DNA of 64,000 nucleotides, taken from Aplectana chamaeleonis. Its lineage: Eukaryota; Nematoda; Chromadorea; Rhabditida; Cosmocercidae. The stretch is from positions 620,001 through 684,000 of the forward strand of contig JAPDOI010000361.1 in NCBI GenBank assembly GCA_029168955.1. The letters run 5' to 3'. Made by a program: the position numbers and the translations under genes. This document shows positions 27,101 through 39,100 of this stretch, piece by piece (the stretch's first letter is position 1; the number at the start of each line of letters is the position of its first letter). The notes below the pieces were generated by a model. That model worked only from the letters and a program-made list of their open reading frames with translations, was not told the origin of the DNA and did no database searches.

Positions 27101-30100
27101 AGGAGCATAACACACAACGAAAAGATGAGTTATGATGCCTCACAGAACTGAGACCCGAACAGGAGAGATGCACCCACCTTTGGCATCCGAAGCACTGGAC
27201 GCTGGTATGTCTCCAGTTTACATCCTCTCCGCATGTGGCGCATTGGTACTTCTGAGCGGGTCCAGAATTCCTCTCCCCGCCGGCCCTTTGTAGGAGAACC
27301 CGAAGGAGAGTTGCGGCCGGCCAGCACCTCTCCCATGACAAAAACCCTCTTTGTGGAGGGGATGACGTCGGTTTGCACGGAGGCGATCTTCTTTCCTCCA
27401 CACTGCCACGGCACGAACGTACGACATCTCGGCAGCCGGCGCATTCCAGAAGCATGATTCTGATGTCAGCACCTCCGTCGGTTCAATTACCCAAGCTTGA
27501 GGTACATGAAGCTCGTTCAGCCCATGGAGGCCCCGCCCAACCGCTGGTGGCCCCAGATGATGGCTCGGCGAGCCGGCGAGGGTTCCACCACGATCTTTCA
27601 TTTTGATGCACATCGCGTCGAGCTACTCGAATCTCAAGATACTGATATCACCGGAAACAAAGCGAAGAACGCAGAACTAACAGTGTCAAGCAGATCATCT
27701 GAATAGGATGTCACCGCCTTTTCAGCATCATGGCTGGGTGGAAGACCACTCACGATTTTGCAAAGGCCAGACATGGCTGCGCCCAAGTCTGCACTCTTTG
27801 TAACTTTGAAACATGAAAAATTGGATGCTTTCTACAAAAGACAGCCCAAGACCATAGAAAAAGATAGTTGAGGGACGTTCAGACGTCGGCTCTACTATGC
27901 GGCAGCCACAGAAGCCAACTATGGACGACAAATTTGGTGGACACCAGTCGTATGACTCAGAAACGCAGCGGTTCGGGTAGGAAGCGGAGAAACTCGGGCT
28001 TCACATTTGGCGAAACTGGTCATAAATGGGAGAATTTTGACTGAAAAACCCCAAGTTAAGGTTAGAACTTGACTGATTCAAAATTGAAATGTAAGAATTC
28101 AGTCGACTAATCAACAATATTTGAAAATTCCACTTATATGGGTTGAACTCGGACGAAGATTCCAGAAAACATGTGTCGCGTAAAAAATTGAAATTCGAGT
28201 TTTACGTTTACTGAAAACAGGCAAATTTTGGCTGAAAATTCAGGAATCACGATGGTACTTGTCTGATTCGATATGAAATCGAATAATCAGGTTGGAAAAC
28301 TTTATGGCTCCAAAATCCAACAGGTTTCGGTTGAAAATTAACAAATTTGTATTCCAGATTTGACGGGACTGACCAAAAATGAACGAATGTGGGATGAAAT
28401 TCGGCGAATTTCGTTTTGAAGTCGATGGCTTCAATTCAAAAATCAGGAAATTTGGTCAAATATCGACTAAATACATAACAGCTTCAAAATGAATATTTTT
28501 TTGTTTGAGAATTAAAAATTAAAAATACCATGAGTGACGAATGCAGAATTAGAGACGAATTGAAGCAGTTTGCGGCCAGTTTACAAAGCGGCTGATCTAA
28601 GTTGTAAATTGACTGCAAAATTTCGGATTGGATTCGGAATGGCAAATATGGATTTTAGGTGAATGAATATGGATTCAAGCAGACGAGTATGGGCGATATA
28701 TTGAAGTTTCAGATAGAAATTGGCTTACTCAAGTAAAAGATCGGGGAAAAAAACTTCAGTTCCGTGAACTACATGAGGACACGAGCGGCTTAGAAAACGG
28801 AAAATTGAAAATGAAACATGGGATTTTGGCTGGAAGTCGCCCCCCCCCCCTTCAGTTCGTTCTCATTGCAGCGCGAACATTGCATGGGAGCGCAGTTGCG
28901 AATCCGAGCGGGTGTTCGATATCATGCCACGCACGCTGCCTATCGCTTTCCATCTCCCGCTCGACTGCCAACTGATCCAAAATACTCCAATTCCGAGGGG
29001 GAGAAGCGCATTATTTGTGTGAGATATAGCCTAGCTCCCTCATTTTAAAGGCAGTGGTCTTGATGATTCCGGTCCCCGAGTTTCTCACAGAAAACGATGC
29101 GTTGGCCCCCAAGTGTTACTTACGGAAAAATGGCGAGAAACGCATTAAAACGTCGTATTTCAGTGACATTATTCTACAACTTGGACTAGTTGTCCGGTTG
29201 GATGAACATGTTCATGGTGGTTGTCACCGCTGGAAAATTGGGTCAATCGAAAATTAAAGAATCTTTCAAGCAAAACAGAATTAGTTAGGGCCCTAAAGAG
29301 AGAACGGAGCAATAGAGAGTAAAGAATTGCATAGGACGGGTACAGAAAAGATTTCATTGTCACAACAAACACTTCCTGTGATACTTAAGAGGCGGGGTGA
29401 TACTTAAGGATTTCGTGTACTTCTGATGCGTTTTTCTCAATTTCTGCGTCATTTTACCAGATTGTCCAATAATTCTTGTCTGAAAATTTCACCATTTTTA
29501 ATTTTTTTTTCAACTTTATTGAAAAGCAAGTCTAATCAACAGTATAATCACCACAGTTATCCACAACAGCGGCCCATCGTATGGGCAGGTCGCCGATGCC
29601 CTTCGCCGAGAACTCCGGGGGCTGCGACTCGAAGAAGTCCGCGATGTCGGATTTGAGGTTCTCAGTGTTGGTGAATTTTCTTCCGGTCAAATGGTGCTTC
29701 AGCGGGCGGAACAAGTGGTAGTCGGAGGGGGCGAGGTCCGGGGAATACGGCGGATGGGCAATCGTCTCCCAGCCGAGCGTCGCCAACTTCTGCTGGGTCT
29801 CCTTCGCCACGTGGGGGCGCGCGTTGTCGTGCAGCAGGTGGACCGAGGCCCGTAGGTGACGCTTTTCTCGGATGGCGGCGGCTAGTTTATCAAGCTGATC
29901 GGTGTAAATAGAGGCGGTGACCGTCCTGCCTTGCGGGGGCAGCTCGAAGTACAGCATGCCCTTGGTCTCCAACCAGCAGCAGAGCATGATCTTCAGCGGG
30001 TGTAGGTCGGCTTTCGGCGTCGTCGGCGGCTCTTCTCCGTGCGGGATCCAGACGGCACGGCGGGCGACGTTGTCGTAGAGGATCCAGCTCTCATCCCCAG

Positions 30101-33100
30101 TGACCAGGTCCTCGAGAAACTCCTTGCGATGCGGACGAAGGAGGAGGGACTGGCAAACGGCCACGCGGCTCTGCTTGATGGCGTCCGTCAGAAGGTGGTG
30201 GATCCAACGGGCCAGAACTTTGTGGTAGCCGAGTAAGTTGAGTCGATTGTGGATGGTGGACCTGCTGCAGCCGAGCGTCGTCGTTAGTTCACGGGTGGTT
30301 GCTTCGGGCTTCTCCTTGATACAGCGACGGACTTCGTCATCATCCACCGTAGAAGGCCTCCCGCTGTGCTCCCTGTCCTCGAGGCTCGTGTCGCCGCTCT
30401 CGAAACGATTGAACCAGCGGCTCACTGTGCGTTGGGACACTGCATCCTCCTTGCACGCTCTGCAGATGTTGGCGACCGCGGTGCCCGTGTCGTTGCCCAG
30501 GCAGCCACTCGTAGTACACGAATGTGCGAATTCGGCCTCGGTCCATTTTAGCTTGTACTGGTAGCTAGACGCGGCGACTGCGCCTTATGTACCCCTATCG
30601 TAAAACTTTGGAGAACCTTCTAGAAGGTTCTTACACTTGCCTGATATTATAACACTTCTAAGGAAATTTATAGAATTTTGAAAATTTTCGGACAGGAATA
30701 ATTGGACGGCCTGGTAGCTCTACCCGGGGGCCAATGTAATCAATACAGCGAATAATCTCAGAATTGAAGATTATCGTGAACTTTGCCTTTAAGCCGATCG
30801 AAGTAAGGTTTATCGGGATTATCATGCCAGAATCTAATCGCTGTTACACTTTGCCATGACTGACCGCTCTCAACCGCTTGCTCCGCTCGGACTCATCTAA
30901 GCTACCTAGGCTTTACCTCATTCGACTCCGTTGTGTCGTTTGGTAGTTTAGTTTTCGGGGAGCACCCAAGTGCAATGAAAACGTGATTGCCCTTTCCCCG
31001 GACTACGCCTAAATTTGACCTTGAGAAACCGTATCCTGTTAACACTTTCATACTATTCTTGTTTGCCGCTTTCAGATCCAAGTCGGCTTGGAACAAATTC
31101 TGAGCGACACCGACGATTTTGACTCATGGGCAGGAGCTATCCGCGACAGGATGACTGAAAAGCGCATGTCGGAACCGACGCGAGTAGTTGCCATCCACAT
31201 GATCTTCGAAATGGTTCGATTTTCTTCTATTCGTATTGTGTGCTTTGGGTAACATTTTCCATCTCTTACTATGCAAAGAGTATTATCACTCTTTGTTTGA
31301 TCATGTCTTGGTTTCTTAATACAAGATCTTGTCCTGGCTTCTGCATGACTTACTTGACTTAATCGGTTGGCTTTCGCCTGACGCGGTCATTCCGCATCTT
31401 CACCGAGGTGTGCCGTCCTAGTAGTCAGCCGTGTCCATTTTCACGGTCTTCAGCCACAATTTGAACACATTCCATCCAGCTGTCACTATTCCATTTCCTG
31501 CGAAACGAAACATCGCGCCCGAACTGTCTTTCGATGCCGAGTGACTTTAAATCCTCTTTAACCACATCCGGCCAGAACTTTCGCCTACGCCCGGTTGGCT
31601 GTTTCCAGACAGGATTTGGAAGCATTTTTAAAGCGTGTTGTACGAGACGATCCGGCGTTCTTCTTAGTATATGCCCGAGCAGTCGAAGTCGACTTTCCAT
31701 TGCTGCTTGAGATGGCGTTAGGAGATGCTGGCACCTCCCTCGTGTCAAGCGGGACTTGATCAGGCTTCTGCATACAAGATTTAATGGTCTCGTTTTCCGA
31801 CTAATCCATATTAGCCCCATTCAACCTTTCTTTTTATGAACCTTACTTAACAATGTTCATTATGATAAAATGCTCCTGTCCATCAGCCTCATAAGTGATT
31901 CAAATTTTTATTGCAAGGGGCTGCAAAAAGTTGCACTTTTTGCAGCCTCTTGCAATAAAAATTTGAATGTTCATTATATAAAACATACTCATAAAATTAA
32001 AAAATTTAATTCTCCGAGGAGTATAATAAGAATGCTGGGTTGTGCGCAAAACTATTGGGCACAGGCGGACTCGTACACGCATCACTCCGGGCGAGCATGT
32101 TCCCACTTACACCATCGTGTGCTAGACTCTGGCAGTAGTCACGCAGTCCTGCGTAAAACTCAGCAATCTTGTGCTACCTTGTGATAATTCACTATGCCAT
32201 TGAAGACGACTTGGCCATTAAAAAAGGCATAAAGTAGTCTAAAATGTTTCCGAAGAGTTTCAGGTCGATTATTTTTTAAGTGTGTGAAATTTTTTCGCAC
32301 CGTGCTTCTATATGAAATTTTAAAACTATATAGATGTTGCAGTGAATCAGATTTTGCGTAGGTGTTGTACTTGAGTATTGCGAAGGTGTAGAGATATCGT
32401 ATTGAAAAAAGCTTCCATGCTAAGCAAGCAACACGGAAAGTAACAGTGGTCTAAGTTTTGCCACAAACTTACGGCGATCTCTCTGTATTTGATTGTGCGT
32501 GTTGTACAGGGTGGAAACCGTTTTTGTAGAGTATTCAAGCTTTCCCTTCATCGGTATCAACTCATGAACTTTTACTGAATGTGTTTGATGATTTGATTTG
32601 CAGGCGATCTCGGTGGCTCCACGTCCATTGTCGGGCAACAATCCACAGCACACCCTTGCACGGCTGCTGAATTTCTTGTGTACAGAGGTATCACTTCCGA
32701 GCTCTGTTGTGCATATATTTTGATTCCAAAAAAAATGATTGGAATAATATCTTCGACTTTGCTCGGACCGACAATTTAGCAACGGAAAAGAGTATTAGCT
32801 GGTTGTGAATAGCTGTATGGTTGCGCATTTCAGTTCTCAACTACTTTCAGATTCCTACTTTGTTACGGGATGCCGTGTTGAAATTGTTGTGCGACTTCCA
32901 TAGTAAGCGACTAGCATTCCATCCCGAGCAACGGATTAACCTATGCATCTTCTTTGCGGAAACGTACGAGAAGATAGAGATGGTACGCTTTTATAAGACT
33001 ACGTATTTCAAGACCTGATTTGCGTTTTAGGCGGCAGACGGGCTCGTTTGGTTAGAGGAAGCGTGCCACTGAACGTGTCGCTCCCCTCCTCTCTATGGGT

Positions 33101-36100
33101 CACTGTCATCCCTGTATCAAGTCATAAGGCCGTTTTCATAGCCCAAGAAAGATCTGTCGCGGACGCAGAACGCTGCAACGTTGCTGTCGCTGAAGTCCGG
33201 CTTTCGCTGTCGCCCAGGGCCAAGAAAAACTCGCGACAGCTTTGGAATAAATCCTCGGCCGTTGGCAGCCGTAGCTGTGCACTGCCTTGCAACGGACAGC
33301 CGCGACAGCGACCCATTAGTACTACTTTCATATTTTAGGCATGAAACCCCTCTGCGAACTAGTGTTCACGACAGCTGCTGCGAAGTGTTCTTGCGACAGC
33401 ATATTTCTAATGACTGAACCTGGTCCCAACAATATTCGTGACCGTTGACCGCACCTGTCACGGTCGCAAACTCTGGTATAACAATGGTCTAAAGCAGGCC
33501 TGTGCGGATATCTTTTCAAAGACACAGTCCAACCTCAGAATCGATTTTTCGTTTTTCTGCCTATCTTGCGGAAAATTTCACGCTGATCACAATGGTGTCT
33601 CCAGAATCGCTCAGAACTCACTACGAACGGAGTTACGGCTCCTCAAAAATTTTGAATTTGAACTGGTAGAAGTTCGCGGACGAAATGTCTCGAGCCTGTA
33701 TTTTCTCGTTATTCGCAGCCATCGTTCTGTAGCAGGCCACAATATAAAGTCAGAGCGGAAACAAATCGAACAACATAGGTTCTGAAAAAATCATTCGCGC
33801 ATCTCTTCCCTATTGAGGTCGGAAACCTGGCGGTGGGCGTTACCCTTTTTTTCAAGGGGGCGTGGCCGACTTTTTTCCTAGCTTTTTCTCGCTTATTTGA
33901 GCGAATTGAGATTTCCCGCTTGGCAGGGTTGCTATAGGCGGCGACCGGGCCATAATATCAAAAATTACCTCTGAGGTTGGACTGTGCCTTCAAGTGCCTT
34001 CAAGGATTTTCGGAAACGGAAGAAAAATGGTTAAAAGACGCCGGAAACGGAAGATCAAACATTTATGGGTTGCCTCATTCTGACGTTTTGTCGCTGTTTA
34101 TTGCTTGCAGCTCTTATTCGATAACCTAAGGTTTCTGTCAATAAACTGTTAATTATTCAAACTACATAAGATCACTATGAGGCATTCCGCGATTTCGAAT
34201 CTTCACTCCTGAAAAACTCGAAAATACGGTTTCGAAAATTCCTCAGGATATGTGCGTAACATCGACATGGATCCTGATGCCTGGCGTAGATGAACGCAGG
34301 CTGCCGCGTTGTGTGTTCAAGGCTGATCAGAGGTCAGTCTTCAGAATGTCACCGACGACCTTTAAATTTATTTTGAACCTTGGTTGCTTACCGAAGCGAA
34401 CACATTGACTATCAAATTCAGATAATAAAGAGAAAAATTCCTCGGCGAATTTAGGAAAAATCATTTAGGATCTGCCTCTAATGCGGCCGCTGACAGTGGC
34501 CACGCCCACGTGGCCCTTCCCAGAATCCTTCCTTAAGGGCAGGCTGTACGTGCGAAAATACAGTTCTCGATTCTTATTGTTGTTGTGGAGGTAGACAAAC
34601 GACTAAAAGGACTTGAGCGGAAGTACCCACAAAAATCATGTTTCCGGAGAAAAGGCTGTTTGAAAAAATCCCGAAAGCGCCGTCAGATTCCTGACACGCC
34701 TATTTTGTGTCATCATTCTAGAGGAGAGCAACTTAAGAACCCCGAGCGCTGTTGAGTATCTCAAGCAGGCTCAGCTGAACACAAGAGGTCAAAAGTGCTT
34801 TTCAGCCTCTCATGATGCCTTCAAGCGCCCTTGCCTGGACCCCCAACCATTACCAGCGTAGCACTGTTTTCTTCCGTTTCCGGCCATAAAAAGTCGAAAA
34901 CGGAAGCGGAACGGAACAACCCAAAAATCACCGGAAATACGGAAACGGAATCGGAAACGGAACAGTGCCGCACAGTCCTGGTCTAAAGGGTCTGGCGGTT
35001 CCTTCTATGACGGGGTTTTCAGATTTATTTTCCTTCTCAAGGCAAGGATATTTTTCCAGCTTATATTGTATGGTTTGTATGCTATCTCTAGAAAGCCGCG
35101 AGGGACTTATTATCTCGCCATCATGGGAGCTGAGCGGTTCTTTCTCCATTTATACCAGTGTGTTTTCTCAAAAACAACCGCTCGTCTTTCATGATAAAGC
35201 TATTATAGGAGTGGCGCGGCTTCCTCCCATCCAGAGATTGACTATGGAATTCTTCATTCAATACTGTGTGTTCAGCTTTTCATCATATTTTTTTGAAGGA
35301 AAGTGGCAGTCGTATAGCGAAGGTTGGTGAGGCGCTTCTTGAGCAACTTGATGACTTGCTCAAGCTGGATATGACTGACAATCTCATGAAGACAGTCATT
35401 CAGCTTGTAAAGGTACGAACTTCTCCAGAAGTTTTTTTATCGAATTTCTTCAACTGATTAGATGGGTGCAGAAGAATGGTGTGGTGCTCCATCCACGGCC
35501 GCTCTTTACAGAACATAAAGAGCTGGGATATAAGTAGAATCCCTGGTGCTCTTCTCTGGGTGATCTTTTCGAGGCAAAGGGAAGCCAAGAAGAGAAGCGA
35601 TTATATTGAATCTATTCTGCTTGACTGGAAGTGCGTACTCAAACGGTACACCAAAGGCTGCATTAAAACGTGAAAATGGCTGTTTCGATCATGCAAACTG
35701 AGCAACTTACGTCTTACATACTTCGACAGGTGTAACGTATACTTTTTTGAGCACAGAATCAGGCAGACATATACCAGATAGCTTTTTTACCGCTCAGGGA
35801 TTCGCTCTGGCAGCGCGGTACAGTTTTCAAACAGTAGTTATTCCGAAATCATCGTCAATATACACTAACTTAGGACAAGTGTGCTCCGAATGCATGTTTT
35901 CCCAGCACATACTTAGCTCCCGAGCGTGTAATCAAATGTCAGCGTCTCGCGAAAACAAGGTATAGATAAAAATGTAATATCTTTTCGCACTTATTACTCG
36001 CACCTGTTGGGCGTCTACACTACTTTCTATGACGAATTGTGGGGTCCTAAAAATTGTAAGAAAATAGGACTTATCACGCTTCGGTGCTCAATAAACTCAA

Positions 36101-39100
36101 TCTTGTGAAAATTTCCATGTACGTAGTATACGTAAAGCACTGTTTATGGACTTTTTGAAAATTTTCCGTTTTCTGCCCATTTTGAGGTTTGTTTTTGGGT
36201 TTTAAACTAAAACTGGATTTCCTGTTTTATGTTTCCTCAAAAAAATATCGCGCACCCCTGGTGAGCATATCATATTCAAGTTTTAAGGCCGTATAGGGCT
36301 ATCTATTGCTCGCATATGCCCTTTTGGTATTGCAACGGACTTCGGACCTTTCGATTTCCGGGGAAAACTCGAATTTTGTGTTCAATCGTGAACATTGCCT
36401 TTGAACCTTGTGGAGGTAGCCAGTTTTTATGTTCGAATCAGCAGTTTTTAGGAAGTATTACATGACTCAAGAACTTTTGCGTCACCCTGTGTGCATCGTG
36501 AACAATATAGCGCAAGTACTCACTAGCACCTAGCTCAGTATGACCTGCTTGAACGATCGGGACATCATTGCACCTCACCCCACTTTCTCTTTAATTGTAT
36601 TCCATTCGCAGTTGTGTGGGCGGCATTTGGATGCTTCAAACACAACGGAACCCTTAGTCAATCAACTACTGACGAAAATGATGGCATTTGCGAAAGGTCA
36701 TCCTCAACTCAGCGAGTAGGTTGCCTTTCCAGAATTTTCATATTGAAGGTATGAGTCAATCCCTGCAGGTCGGTGAAGACCCAGGTGATGAGTTTGGTTG
36801 AGCTTCGGAAAAGCGCATGGGGTGGATCCTTACGTGGGAGTGGAGCGGCTTCTGATGCAGTACCTTCATCATCGTCGCTGTCTGGTCGAAACTCCGATAG
36901 TGCCGTAATTATTGGCGAGGACGGCGCTGTTCTAGAATTGAACGATGAAGAGAAGTCCTTCCTAGAGTCGCAGTTCAACGCAATGGATGGTAGGTGGTAT
37001 TTGTACAATAGTTAATATGAGTTTTCCCATCCGTACTGAGGGTGTTTTAGGTCTAGACGATGCCGATGAAGATCAATCATTTGACGAGCAAGAGGTTATG
37101 AAAGACTTCGGTGACTTCGTAAAAGAAGAGGAGGTATGGTCTTTATTGAGTCCTCATCTGATATTAGAGTTTGGTTACATTGTGGGCTACGTGCCATGCT
37201 TGTTTCTGACTGGATTCTTTGCTGAACACGATCAGAATTCTTTCGGTGACAGTACACAGATATGACATGAAGTTTTGAAGCACTGAACTTCTGCTTTTAT
37301 CAGTGGACAGTTTTTGGCAGATACGATGCTTACAGATTTCAAGATTTTTGACGGCAACCAAATAGGGGGTTGACTAGTTGAGCGACTAACCAGCTCCAGA
37401 TTTTTCTTTTGTCTTCTTCTTTGCAGCCACTGAGAGGGTTTTGTCACAAGTTGAGGAACCGGGCGACCAGCGCTGGATTCGTCCACAAGTCTATTGTACT
37501 GAGCGTTGTTGGTTTCTTCGGACAATCAAATAGGTATTTAGTGTCGTGGCCTTGATTTCCACAGTCCGGGCACACGTCAGGCTGGCTATTGTCTATCCTG
37601 TGCAGGTAAGACACAAGCAATGGAGAATATCCGTAGCGTAACGAAGCGAGGATACACCTGGCGCGCCTACCGAGCTCGGACTCGGTATCACATACCCTAG
37701 GCGGCACATCACCGAGAATAGAGTTGACAGCCGCTTTGGCAAGATGATCCTTGACGAACTGGGTGTGCTCCGTGCGCAAGAGACGAAGCCGTTCTTGGTT
37801 TGAGTCGGTCCATCTCTGTACATTCACTTTATTTGGAGCATCGGCAAACGGCACTCTGATCGATCTCTCTCTTACGGGATTTAATAGTCTTCTCGACGGA
37901 TGAATAGGCTGCCTAAGGACATTACTGAACATCTGCTGAGCCTGGAGCTGACAATGCTTTTTCACTGGCAAGATGCGGGCCTCGGGGCGTGAAGGTGCTC
38001 ATTCGGTGAGCTTTCTGCACATCCAGTGGCTATTCGAAGTTCCAGTGGCTATTCGAAGTTCAGCATTCTGAATTCGCTGCATCTTAGTCCAGGAACTGTC
38101 CGACATGATGTGCTGCCAGACAGGTGCAGCATACTATAATGCAGGCTGCAGAATGGCTCGATATGTCGTCAAGATTGTCTCTCTGCTGCAACCCCAGGAC
38201 GTTCCTCCTAGAGCTCTCAACACATTAAGCTTTGCCTTGATAATTGCCTGCTACTGTTCAGCATTTTTGTGAAACTTCAGCGATGGGTCCAAAACGAGGC
38301 CCAGCAGTTTGGGAAATTTCGCTGTAGGCAAGAGGTCACCATCCCACCTGACAACAGGTTGGGCGGTGTGTTTCTTTGGGTCAGATGTGAAAACCGAAAC
38401 AGAAGATTTTGCCGCGGAAACTGTTAGCATCATACTATCGAAAAAGATTTTAAGCTCCAGGAGATGGTCGCTGATTGTGTTTGCGACTACCTGTATGTCG
38501 CGGTTTCGGCTCATGATGGTGATATCGTCGGCGTACGCAACAATTTTTATATCTTCAGGAGGCTCGGGTAGGTCTTCAATGTACAGGATGAAGAGGGCAG
38601 GTGGCAGAACTCCACCCTGCGGGACACCGGCTGCTATAGGTATTATATCGGAGGCGTGATTCTAGAACAGCACTCTGGCCCGACGGCCCTTCGTAAACGC
38701 TGCAATCCAACGCTTCTGCCACGGTTGTAGCGAGGACTGCAATAGTTTCTCGGACATAAGTCCCAGGTTAACAGAATCAAATGCTTTGGTTAGATCGAGG
38801 GCAACGGCCACGGTTCTGAAAGACTTCCTGGCGTTGAACCCATCGACTGCATAGCTTACAATCTCCAGTAGGGCAGTGGTGGTGTAGTGAAGCTTCCTAA
38901 ACCCATGTTGATGTTCTTGTCCCTCATTCTGCTCTGCCAGGTCTCTTACGATTAGCTCTTCGGCTATCTTCGCGATAGGTGATACCAGGCTAGTAGGGCG
39001 ATAGCCCTTTGCCGTGCTTTGCGATTTGCCTGGCTTAGGCGGGGGTATCACATTGGCCGTCCTCCATGCTTGGAGTAGGGTGCAGGTACGGAAAGAAGTA

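Larger units (their letters stand above)
29049..30788. mobile_element. TTAA-target element, AGGCAGTG family, interrupted by mariner
   Basis: Seen: TTAA (29045-29048), then AGGCAGTGGTCTTGATGA at the left; GATTATCGTGAACTTTGCCT then TTAA (30789-30792) at the right. Without the mariner it is about 480 bp and aligns along its length with 61760-62242 and with the outer parts of 40744-41862 (shared TGGACTAGTTGTCCGGTTGG and GATGAACATGTTCATGGTGG). It keeps the unfilled site GATACTTAAGGATTTC, which is occupied in the 40.7-kb copy. Confidence 0.85.

Noticed and set aside
33048..33417. GC-rich open frames in intron 5
   Set aside because: They overlap on both strands, have no domain and do not fit the gene's phase.
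35462..35535. Possible extra exon of the PAIP1-like gene (MGAEEWCGAP... or KNGVVLHPRP...)
   Set aside because: The phase-0 reading hits a stop with no good donor, and exon 6 joins exon 7 in phase with the spacing expected for the family.
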